From the NCBI RefSeq assembly GCF_910579375.1, contig NZ_CAJTUJ010000127.1:1-5222 (forward strand): 5,222 nt of DNA, written 5' to 3'. The first letter of the stretch is position 1; every line of letters starts with the position of its first letter. The translations under genes and the position numbers were made by a program. Below, piece by piece: positions 1 to 4,712 of this stretch. The notes beneath the pieces are model-generated. The model ran no database searches, had not been told where the DNA came from, and saw nothing but the letters and a program-made list of their open reading frames with translations. This stretch comes from an uncultured Rikenella sp. (GTDB taxonomy: Bacteria; Bacteroidota; Bacteroidia; Bacteroidales; Rikenellaceae).

Positions 1-138
1 ACGACCGTTGGTGGCTTTGTAGTTCCCTGCACCATATTTTTCACCCGCTACGCCGTCCGAATAGTACGGGAAAGTCCCGTTCAAAGGCACTTCCGCGTCC
101 CGCGTAAAGTCAGACCAAGAAAGGGTAGAGACCGCCGG
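1..138 (-). pseudogene. Unidentified minus-strand protein fragment running off the left edge
   Basis: On the minus strand the frame is open for 46 codons from 138 to the window edge. It reads like real protein: W8, then D10-F11, and a Tyr/Gly/Asn-rich stretch containing PYYSDG and KYGAGNY. The other frames over this stretch look like shadows. No ATG lies in frame, and a TAA at 139-141 closes the frame upstream, next to the 23-bp repeat array. No signal peptide is visible, so this looks like the interior of a protein that has lost its 5' end, not a natural start. A GTG at 90-88 is in frame but would begin the protein in an odd place. I do not recognise the family. It could be another decayed surface-protein gene like its FISUMP neighbour at 252-521, but that is inference from position only. 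Confidence 0.35.
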
Positions 139-230
139 TTATTTAAGGTAGATCCGGCCGGTTGGTTCGGGTAGAAGTTGCCGATTATTTGGGCCGAGGC
201 TGCCCGTTGTTTGGGGTAGACACGGCCCGT
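125..230. repeat. Degenerate tandem repeat, period about 23 bp
   Basis: The word GTAGA occurs at 125, 148, 171 and 216, with a degenerate copy (GCCGA) at 193, so the spacings are 23, 23, 22 and 23. Between the words the units share a GCCGG/GCCCG core and then a T-rich, G-ending tail such as TTATTTGGG. The period is not a multiple of three, so this is not a protein repeat. In several units the G-run before GTAGA can pair with the GCC/CCC run about 8-10 bases after it, giving a short hairpin per unit. A related sequence appears at 5191-5210. The array separates two minus-strand gene remnants. Confidence 0.6.
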
Positions 231-248
231 AAAACACCCTGTGGGTGT
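231..248 (-). terminator. Short intrinsic-type terminator after the FISUMP fragment
   Basis: Read on the minus strand, ACACCC-ACA-GGGTGT forms a perfect 6-bp stem with a 3-base loop and runs into TTTT (plus-strand AAAA at 231-234). It lies three bases beyond the stop codon of the minus-strand FISUMP fragment at 252-254, which is where a terminator for that gene would be expected. The stem is short, so strength is uncertain. On the plus strand it is followed only by CGTTT and has no gene to serve. Confidence 0.5.
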
Positions 249-251
249 CGT

Positions 252-521
252 TTATTCCGAGAGGCAACGCAACGGAAGACCGTGGCCGCGCAGGTAGGCG
301 ATATCGGGTTGGACTTCTGTCATGAAAAAACGCAAGTAGATGCTGTTTGTCTCGTAAGATGAAGAAGACCAAACGGAGCCTTCGCCGCCGACGCCATGCA
401 GAGTCCCCAAACGTCCGGCAAAACCAGCCCCGCGGTAGCCCGGGGCGGGGCGCTGCGACAGGCGCACGATCGGAGGCGGGGAGGATGCGCGGTACGAAAT
501 AAAAATGTTAGCTTTGCACAT
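252..521 (-). pseudogene. C-terminal remnant of a FISUMP-domain surface protein
   Basis: The minus-strand frame (89 codons from an ATG at 521) ends with the recognisable C-terminus of the 'Fibrobacter succinogenes major paralogous' domain. In order it has PAPGYRG (25-31), GxLGTLHGVGGEG (36-48), VWSSSSY (50-56), a YLRFF strand (62-66), VxP (70-72) and GLPLRC (81-86) near the stop. These domains usually sit at the C-terminus of secreted or lipid-anchored Bacteroidales proteins several hundred residues long. Here only about 65-70 domain residues remain. Residues 1-20 look unrelated, there is no signal peptide, and the frame stops where the divergent asparaginase gene begins. I therefore read it as a 5'-truncated gene whose homologous part spans roughly 252-461. 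A terminator hairpin directly follows the stop. A short functional protein starting at 521 cannot be excluded. The family call comes from recognising the motif, not from a search. Confidence 0.55.
509..517 (+). promoter_or_regulatory. Bacteroidota-type -7 box for ansA
   Basis: TAGCTTTGC fits the Bacteroidota primary-sigma -7 consensus TAnnTTTG followed by a pyrimidine. Transcription would start about 520-523, leaving only a few bases before the ATG at 527, so the mRNA would be nearly leaderless. I see no TTG/TTTG -33 box at the expected distance, around 485-490, where the sequence is GC-rich. A similar block, TAACTTTAA, is at 1600 ahead of the tRNA. Confidence 0.5.
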
Positions 522-526
522 AATCT

Positions 527-1540
527 ATGGACAGGTCGATACTTCTCATATACACCGGCGGGACGATCGGGATGAAAACCAACCCCGAAACCGGATCCCT
601 CGCCCCGTTCGATTTCACCCAAATCGGGAACGAAGTGCCCGAATTGCGCAAATTCGGGATACGCATCGACACCGTCGCTTTCGACCCCGTGATCGACTCC
701 TCGAATGTCAGCCCCGTTGAATGGGAACGCCTCGCGGTCACGATTCGGGACGCTTACGAAAACTACGACGGATTCGTCGTCCTGCACGGGACGGATACGA
801 TGGCGTATACCGCTTCGGCGCTCAGCTTCATGATGGAGAATCTGGCCAAACCGATCATCTTTACCGGAAGCCAGATCCCGATCGGCGTGTTGCGGACAGA
901 CGGACGCGAAAACCTCGTCTCGGCCATCGAAATCGCCGCCTCGGGGGCGGTGCCCGAGGTGTGTATCTATTTCCAGAACAGCCTGCTGCGGGCCAACCGG
1001 ACGATCAAATACAACGCGGAACACTTCAACGCCTTCCGGAGCCCGAACTATCCCTCGCTGGCCGAGGCCGGGATTGCAATCAAATACAACGAACCGTATA
1101 TTCGGAAAGTCGACAGCTTTCTACCGTCGCTCAAAGTCGATACGGCATTGGAGACGCGGGTGGCTGTGGTGCGGATTTTTCCGGGGTTGAGGCCTGAGAT
1201 TTTCCGGGCCATGCTGCGTGTCGAGGGGCTGCGGGGCGTCGTGCTGGAGACTTACGGGGCGGGCAATGCCCCGACAGACGGGTGGTTCGTCAAGACGGTG
1301 GCCGAAACGGTCGCCAGCGGCGTCGTGGTGATCAACGTGACGCAGTGTGCGGCGGGGAGCGTGGATATGGAGCTCTACGACACCGGGCGGGCGCTCCTGA
1401 AGGCGGGGGTGGTGAGCGGACACGACATGACGACCGAGGCGGCGGTGGCGAAGCTGATGTATCTCCTGGGGCGCGGGTTGTCGAAAGGGCAGCTGGTGAA
1501 CTACCTCGGCATGTCGATCCGGGGCGAAATGACGGTCTGA
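527..1540 (+). CDS. ansA: Type I (cytoplasmic) L-asparaginase
   Basis: Hydrolyses L-asparagine to aspartate and ammonia in the cytoplasm. The 337 residues match the usual length of the AnsA family (about 338 in E. coli) and align with it from end to end. The first catalytic motif YTGGTIG (9-15) places the nucleophile at T13. The second, LHGTDTM (86-92), gives T89 and D90, with the partner lysine at K161 in NRTIKYN. GSQIP (114-118), YGAGNAP (243-249) and VTQC (271-274) are also conserved. There is no signal peptide, which separates it from the periplasmic type II enzymes. The start at 527 is forced, because TAA at 521-523 is in frame just upstream, and MDRSILLIYTGG matches the family start. 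No Shine-Dalgarno is present. The positions of E. coli T162 and R240 are I160 and E241 here, so allosteric control by asparagine may differ. It stands alone, divergent from the FISUMP remnant and followed by tRNA-Ser. Confidence 0.95.
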   Translation: MDRSILLIYTGGTIGMKTNPETGSLAPFDFTQIGNEVPELRKFGIRIDTVAFDPVIDSSNVSPVEWERLAVTIRDAYENYDGFVVLHGTDTMAYTASALSFMMENLAKPIIFTGSQIPIGVLRTDGRENLVSAIEIAASGAVPEVCIYFQNSLLRANRTIKYNAEHFNAFRSPNYPSLAEAGIAIKYNEPYIRKVDSFLPSLKVDTALETRVAVVRIFPGLRPEIFRAMLRVEGLRGVVLETYGAGNAPTDGWFVKTVAETVASGVVVINVTQCAAGSVDMELYDTGRALLKAGVVSGHDMTTEAAVAKLMYLLGRGLSKGQLVNYLGMSIRGEMTV

Positions 1541-1599
1541 CGGAGGGGCCGAAATGGAGGAATTTTTCGGGGAGATGGTACACAATAAATTTTTTATGC

Positions 1600-1607
1600 T
1601 AACTTTA
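1600..1607 (+). promoter_or_regulatory. Candidate -7 box upstream of tRNA-Ser
   Basis: TAACTTTA matches seven of the eight positions of the TAnnTTTG box and resembles the block ahead of ansA, with ATG two to three bases before the TA in both. It would give a transcript with a leader of about 110 nt before the tRNA. That leader contains a perfect CCGGC-TCGT-GCCGG hairpin at 1638-1651 and an inverted repeat CGCATT/AATGCG at 1673-1698. There is no clear -33 box and no terminator between ansA and this site, so read-through from ansA is also possible. Confidence 0.35.
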
Positions 1608-1723
1608 ACCCGTTGAAACGGCTCGTTTCCCGCGATTCCGGCTCGTGCCGGTCGGTCTTCGGTGCGCTGTAACGCATTGGAGATCACGCGGTAATGCGGT
1701 CTTTTGATGGTTGTATTTTTTAA

Positions 1724-1811
1724 GGAGGAATGTCCGAGTGGTCGAAGGAGCACGCCTGGAAAGTGTGTATACCTCAAAAGGGTATCAAGGGTTCGAATCC
1801 CTTTTCCTCCG
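1724..1811 (+). tRNA. tRNA-Ser (anticodon GGA)
   Basis: The cloverleaf folds fully. The acceptor is GGAGGAA (1724-1730) with TTCCTCC (1804-1810). The D stem is TCC/GGA (1733-1735, 1747-1749). The anticodon stem CACGC/GTGTG (1751-1755, 1763-1767) carries one G-U pair. The loop CTGGAAA has anticodon GGA at 1758-1760, reading UCC and UCU. The long variable arm, ATACC/GGTAT (1769-1773, 1781-1785), is the class II hallmark of serine tRNAs. The T stem AAGGG/CCCTT (1787-1791, 1799-1803) encloses TTCGAAT. The discriminator is G1811. The 3' CCA is not encoded, since the next bases are CAA, so it must be added by nucleotidyltransferase. The 3' end is not duplicated anywhere in the window, so there is no sign of an attachment site. 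Confidence 0.97.
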
Positions 1812-1834
1812 CAATCGAGCCGAAAAATGACGCG

Positions 1835-1926
1835 CCCGCAAAGCGGGGTTGCACGGATGAATGGAAATCGAAGCGAACTTGTTCGGTGAAGAGTTTCTAT
1901 TCATCCGTGCAAAACATGCAGGCATG
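1835..1926 (+). ncRNA. Cluster of three abutting hairpins downstream of tRNA-Ser
   Basis: Three stem-loops lie almost end to end. The first is CCCGC-AAA-GCGGG (1835-1847). The second is a 20-bp stem, 1849-1868 with 1893-1912, around a 24-base loop that itself contains CGAA-CTTG-TTCG (1874-1885). The third is CATG-CAGG-CATG (1915-1918 with 1923-1926). In the long stem 14 pairs from the base are perfect. The only two departures, 1863/1898 and 1868/1893, are G-U in plus-strand RNA but A-C mismatches in minus-strand RNA, which favours a plus-strand transcript. T5 follows at 1933-1937 but is not adjacent to a stem, so a simple intrinsic terminator is not a good fit. It could be a structured RNA, a processing or termination region of the tRNA transcript, or a dispersed hairpin repeat. 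The function is unknown. Confidence 0.4.
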
Positions 1927-2001
1927 GGGGCGTTTTTCGGGGGAGGTGATTGCAGGGAGCCCGCCGGGAGGCAAGGGAAAAACAAGCGGCGCAGCGGTGT
2001 A

Positions 2002-2086
2002 GTTAATCCCGCATTCGAAAATTTCTCTTGACGAGAGACATAAACAAAGAAAACAAGTTGCATAGCGCGCGGTTAATCCCGTTCGA
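2002..2086. repeat. Pair of imperfect direct repeats upstream of exbB
   Basis: GTTAATCCCGCATTCGA (2002-2018) recurs as GTTAATCCCGTTCGA (2072-2086). The first ten bases are identical, then CA is missing from the second copy, then five bases are identical again. The copies are 70 bp apart and no third copy is visible. A small hairpin TCTCT-TGACG-AGAGA (2024-2038) sits between them. They could be a pair of regulator-binding sites for the exb operon, but no known operator is recognised. No good TAnnTTTG promoter box is visible nearby. Confidence 0.4.
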
Positions 2087-2142
2087 GGACTCCAATGCCG
2101 GACGGCAGGAGCGGTAAAATAAGGAGGCGGTTGATTCAAAAC

Positions 2143-2241
2143 ATGAGCCTCGTTCCCGAACTCGAAACCGAACCGTTTCGCCCGTCGACTGCGGGGCGAA
2201 AACCATACGAACAACTAACGAAACAAACAAAAAACAACTAA
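2143..2241 (+). promoter_or_regulatory. exbB leader: alternative hairpins and a 32-codon reading frame
   Basis: CGAAAC (2163-2168) can pair with GTTTCG (2175-2180). The overlapping TTTCGCCC (2176-2183) can instead pair with GGGCGAAA (2194-2201). The two folds exclude each other, an arrangement seen in attenuators and other RNA switches. An ATG at 2143 opens a 32-codon frame ending with TAA at 2239-2241, 16 bases before exbB, and AGGAGG lies 15 bases upstream of it at 2122-2127. The frame's tail is the A-rich sequence usual in Bacteroidota leaders, so it may be accidental. No T-run follows either hairpin, so any control would more likely act on translation or stability than as an intrinsic terminator. 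Confidence 0.25.
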
Positions 2242-2257
2242 TCAAATTACCGTCACT

Positions 2258-3067
2258 ATGAAAAAACTTCTGACAATCGTGTCCATGGTAGGTCTGCTGA
2301 CCTTCGGAACCGTGAACCTGTACGCTCAAGAGGCTGCCGACTCGACCGCTGCGGCTCAGACCGAACAGACCGACGCAATCACCCCGGCCGAAGAAGCCGT
2401 TGCTGACGCTGTGGCCGGCGAAGACTTGGGCGGGCAGCCGATGCACCAGGCACTGAAACAGAAATTTATCGAAGGGGGTGTGGGCTGGATGTCGCCGATC
2501 CTCCTCTGCTTGGTGCTGGGTCTGGCGATCGTGATCGAACGCGTGATTTATCTGAACCTCGCTACCGTAAATACCAAAAAACTCCTCGAAAAGGTTGAAG
2601 ATGCTCTGAATAACGGCGGTATCGAAGCTGCCAAGGACGTGTGCCGCAATACCCGCGGGCCGGTGGCTTCGATCTTCTATCAGGGGCTCGACCGGACCAG
2701 CGAAGGGATTGACGTGGTCGAAAAATCGGTCGCTTCCTACGGGTCGGTACAGGCCGGGCAGCTGGAAAACGGTATGTCGTGGATCTCGCTCTTCATCGCT
2801 CTGTCGCCGATGCTCGGGTTTATGGGTACTGTGGTCGGTATGATCGCGGCGTTCGACGCCATCGAAGCGGCAGGGGATATCGCTCCGGCGCTGGTTGCAG
2901 GGGGGATGAAAATCGCCCTTTTGACCACCGTGGCCGGGCTTATCGCCGCTGTGATCCTCCAGCTCTTCTACAACTATCTGGTTGCTAAGATCGATAGCAT
3001 CGTGATCTCGATGGAAGACGCTTCCATCTCGCTGGTGGACATCCTGACCAAATACCTGAAAAAATAA
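2258..3067 (+). CDS. exbB: ExbB/TolQ/MotA-family proton-channel subunit
   Basis: Inner-membrane subunit of the Exb motor, which uses proton flow to energise TonB-dependent outer-membrane transport. The 269 residues begin with a signal peptide (about 1-23, LYA before Q24). An Ala/Glu-rich periplasmic stretch (about 24-60) follows. Membrane segments are at about 79-99, 175-199 and 208-241, with a large cytoplasmic region between the first and second. Family motifs include FMGTVVGM (188-195), with T191 at the place of E. coli T148, and LLTTVAGLIAA (221-231), with T224 at the place of T181. E. coli ExbB E176 falls on I219 here, beside K218. From memory this GGMK(V/I)AL form is shared by Bacteroidota relatives. 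The start fits the signal peptide, and no Shine-Dalgarno is present. It is the first gene of the operon, and a 109-bp structured gap follows. The precise partner system (TonB or another) cannot be read from the sequence. Confidence 0.92.
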   Translation: MKKLLTIVSMVGLLTFGTVNLYAQEAADSTAAAQTEQTDAITPAEEAVADAVAGEDLGGQPMHQALKQKFIEGGVGWMSPILLCLVLGLAIVIERVIYLNLATVNTKKLLEKVEDALNNGGIEAAKDVCRNTRGPVASIFYQGLDRTSEGIDVVEKSVASYGSVQAGQLENGMSWISLFIALSPMLGFMGTVVGMIAAFDAIEAAGDIAPALVAGGMKIALLTTVAGLIAAVILQLFYNYLVAKIDSIVISMEDASISLVDILTKYLKK

Positions 3068-3176
3068 CCCGCGCATACACGGCTCCGGCTCCGTGCGGCG
3101 ACCGACGAGGGAGTGAACTTCCCGGCCGGGCGGACTGCGGGAGCGACCGTGGCGTGCTTTTGGCACAAACGAAACT
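3068..3176 (+). promoter_or_regulatory. Structured intra-operon gap after exbB
   Basis: The 109-bp gap is GC-rich and full of short dyads: CACGG/CCGTG (3078-3082, 3091-3095), the perfect palindrome CCCGGCCGGG (3121-3130), and GTGC-TTTTG-GCAC (3154-3166). There is no T-tract terminator and no recognisable promoter box, so I treat the downstream genes as co-transcribed. The other gaps in this operon are 12 and 2 bp, so this one stands out. It could influence processing or relative expression of exbB and the genes after it. Confidence 0.25.
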
Positions 3177-3599
3177 ATGAAATACCTTTCGATTATTAAA
3201 TACATCCTCCTGATCGTTTCGGCCATTCTGGTGGTTGTCGGGGCAGCGACTTTCGTCGAAGGCGAAGAGAGCGTGACGCTCAACATGATGCTCATCTGGG
3301 CTTTGGTGATGGTGCTCCTCACGATTGCGCTGGTGATTATCATGCCGCTGTTCGCCGTCTTCCAGAATCCGAAGAGCGCGACCCGCTCGTTGATCGGACT
3401 GGGTGTGCTGGTGGTCGTGCTCCTCGTGTCGTACGCTCTGGCGAGCGACGAACCGATCCGGCTCGCCAGCGGCAAGACGATGGACGACTCGTTCGAACTC
3501 AAGTTCAGCGATACGGCACTCTATGCCACCTACATCGCCTTCATCGGGGTGATCCTCAGCATCCTCTTCGGTGAAGTCTACAAACTCATCAAAAAATAA
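3177..3599 (+). CDS. Four-helix membrane protein of unknown function in the Exb operon
   Basis: A 140-residue, very hydrophobic protein with four predicted membrane helices at about 7-26, 36-62, 70-89 and 113-135. Short charged loops separate them. The loop between helices 3 and 4 (about 90-112) is longer and acidic, with TMDDSFELKFSD. The C-terminus ends in KLIKK, a typical cytoplasmic anchor, and an even number of helices puts both ends on the same side, probably inside. I know of no function. From memory, a small membrane protein occurs at this place between exbB and exbD in related Bacteroidota, so it may be an accessory subunit of the motor; that is inference. The start at 3177 is the first ATG after the gap and gives a natural membrane-protein start. 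No Shine-Dalgarno is seen. It is followed 12 bp later by the first exbD. Confidence 0.85.
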   Translation: MKYLSIIKYILLIVSAILVVVGAATFVEGEESVTLNMMLIWALVMVLLTIALVIIMPLFAVFQNPKSATRSLIGLGVLVVVLLVSYALASDEPIRLASGKTMDDSFELKFSDTALYATYIAFIGVILSILFGEVYKLIKK

Positions 3600-3611
3600 C
3601 CGCTCACGAAG

Positions 3612-4190
3612 ATGGCGAAAAGAAAAGTTCCAGAAATCAATTCCGGATCTATGGCCGACATCGCGTTCCTGTTGCTCATCTTCTGGCTGATGACGACTTC
3701 GATGAACGTCGATTCGGGGATCTCCCGGAAATTGCCCCCCCTGGTCGAACAGGACAACGACCCGGGGATGGACGCCCACGAGCGGAATGTGCTCCAGGTG
3801 TTCGTCAGCGGCAATAACCAGCTCCTGGTGGCGGGACAACGGATGGATATATCGGGGCTGAGCGAAAAGGCGAAAACCTTTATCACCAACCCGACCAACG
3901 ATCCCACCATGCCGGAGAAGGAGATGACCGAAATCCCGCTGCTCGGCAGCTATCCGGTGAGCAAAGGGCTGATCTCGCTCCAGAACGACCGCGGTACCAG
4001 TTACGAAATGTACCTCAAGGTGCAGAACGAACTGACCAAGGCCTATAACGAAGCGAAGAACGACCTGGCGCAAAAATCGTTCGGGAGGCCGTATTCCGAC
4101 CTGAGCCCTGAACAGCAGAAGGCGATTAACAAGGCGATTCCGGTCAAAATCTCGGAAGCCGAACCGCGTAACCTGACAGGAGGAAAATAA
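3612..4190 (+). CDS. exbD: ExbD/TolR-family subunit, first copy
   Basis: Partner of ExbB in the proton-driven motor: a short cytoplasmic N-terminus, one membrane helix and a periplasmic domain. The helix (about 15-32, MADIAFLLLIFWLMTTSM) carries D16 at the place of the essential membrane aspartate (D25 in E. coli ExbD). The 192 residues exceed the roughly 140 of E. coli ExbD. The extra length lies in the periplasmic part: after the usual fold start (NVLQVFVSGNNQLLVAG, 59-75) comes a loop (about 85-115). Then follows VSKGLISLQNDRGTSYEMYLKV (116-137), which looks like the family's C-terminal strand-helix unit. The tail to 192 is charged and helical (about 138-175). From memory such long ExbDs are usual in Bacteroidota. 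Basic residues just before the helix (KRK, 3-5) fit an inside N-terminus. It lies 12 bp after the four-helix protein and 2 bp before the second exbD. Confidence 0.9.
   Translation: MAKRKVPEINSGSMADIAFLLLIFWLMTTSMNVDSGISRKLPPLVEQDNDPGMDAHERNVLQVFVSGNNQLLVAGQRMDISGLSEKAKTFITNPTNDPTMPEKEMTEIPLLGSYPVSKGLISLQNDRGTSYEMYLKVQNELTKAYNEAKNDLAQKSFGRPYSDLSPEQQKAINKAIPVKISEAEPRNLTGGK
4178..4183 (+). promoter_or_regulatory. Strong Shine-Dalgarno for the second exbD
   Basis: AGGAGG lies inside the last codons of the first exbD, nine bases before the ATG at 4193. It is the only clear Shine-Dalgarno at a natural spacing before a protein gene in this window; ansA, exbB, the 140-residue gene and the first exbD have none. 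It supports the 4193 start and suggests initiation that does not depend on coupling across the 2-bp gap. Confidence 0.7.
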
Positions 4191-4192
4191 TT

Positions 4193-4681
4193 ATGGCAAT
4201 CATTCAAAGAAAGGGCGGAGGAAAAGGTACTCCGGGGATTTCTACCTCTTCGTTGCCGGACATTGTCTTCATGATCCTGTTCTTCTTCATGGCCACCACG
4301 ACGATGCGCGAGGTGGAACTGAAGGTGCAGATCGACTCTCCGAAGGCGAGCGAAGCACAGAAACTCGAAAAAAAATCTTTGGTCAGCTACATCTATGTGG
4401 GGCCGCCCAAGAAAGAGTTCGTTCAGCAACTCGGGACGGCGCCGCGTATCCAGCTCAACGGAGCGTACAGCTCGCTGACCAACATCACCGAGTTCATTGC
4501 TGCCGAACGCGACAAACTGAAAGAAAACGAACGGCCGGATATGACCGTCAGCTTGAAGATCGACGCCACGACCAAGATGGGGCTGGTGACGGATATCAAA
4601 CAGGAGTTGCGGCGGGCTAATGCGCTTTCGATCAGCTATGCGGCGGCAAAGGAAAAAGACAAGGCGCAGCAAGGGCGGTAG
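4193..4681 (+). CDS. exbD: ExbD/TolR-family subunit, second copy
   Basis: A second, divergent ExbD of 162 residues. After a Gly/Lys-rich cytoplasmic start (1-15), the membrane helix (about 21-38, LPDIVFMILFFFMATTTM) has D23 at the place of the essential aspartate. The periplasmic domain holds VSYIYVGPPKKEF (64-76), RIQLNG (85-90), and the C-terminal strand and helix DMTVSLKIDATTKMGLV (116-132) before DIKQELRRANALSISYAAAK. That is the normal ExbD order. The tail is charged (KEKDKAQQGR). It is shorter than, and quite unlike, its neighbour outside the membrane segment, so the two probably form a heteromeric pair with ExbB or serve different partners. It is the last gene of the operon, with a Shine-Dalgarno nine bases upstream and a terminator about 90 bp downstream. 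No tonB follows within the window. Confidence 0.9.
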   Translation: MAIIQRKGGGKGTPGISTSSLPDIVFMILFFFMATTTMREVELKVQIDSPKASEAQKLEKKSLVSYIYVGPPKKEFVQQLGTAPRIQLNGAYSSLTNITEFIAAERDKLKENERPDMTVSLKIDATTKMGLVTDIKQELRRANALSISYAAAKEKDKAQQGR

Positions 4682-4712
4682 CTTTTTATCGGGCCTGTTG
4701 TAGCTGTGTGGA

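Noticed and set aside
427..446. GCCCCG/CGGGGC hairpin upstream of ansA
   Set aside because: It has a 6-bp stem, an 8-base loop and no T-run, and lies within the FISUMP remnant where GC-rich codons can explain it.
320..1024. 234-codon minus-strand frame over ansA
   Set aside because: It is antisense to the conserved asparaginase coding region and has no recognisable motif.
1549..1570. CCGAAA/TTTCGG dyad just after ansA as a terminator
   Set aside because: The stem is only 6 bp, the loop is 10 bases, and no T-run follows the stem. I see no convincing terminator for ansA.
1714..1721. TATTTTTT as a -7 promoter box for the tRNA
   Set aside because: A start from it would fall at or inside the tRNA, and the nearest TTTG is only seven bases upstream, too close for a -33 box.
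1730..2002. 90-codon plus-strand frame beginning MSEWSKEHAWKV
   Set aside because: Its first 27 or so codons are the tRNA-Ser sequence read as protein, and the rest crosses the hairpin cluster. It is a well-known kind of false gene.
2029..2034. TTGACG as a -35 promoter element before exbB
   Set aside because: No matching -10 or TAnnTTTG box lies at a suitable distance, and the hexamer is part of a small hairpin.
2003..3502. 499-codon minus-strand frame over exbB and the next gene
   Set aside because: It is rich in His, Arg and Asp and is the complement of two genes with clear family features on the plus strand. No domain is visible.
2985..4073. 362-codon minus-strand frame over the 140-residue gene and first exbD
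   Set aside because: It is a shadow of plus-strand genes, with a His/Arg/Asp-rich composition typical of antisense frames in GC-rich DNA.
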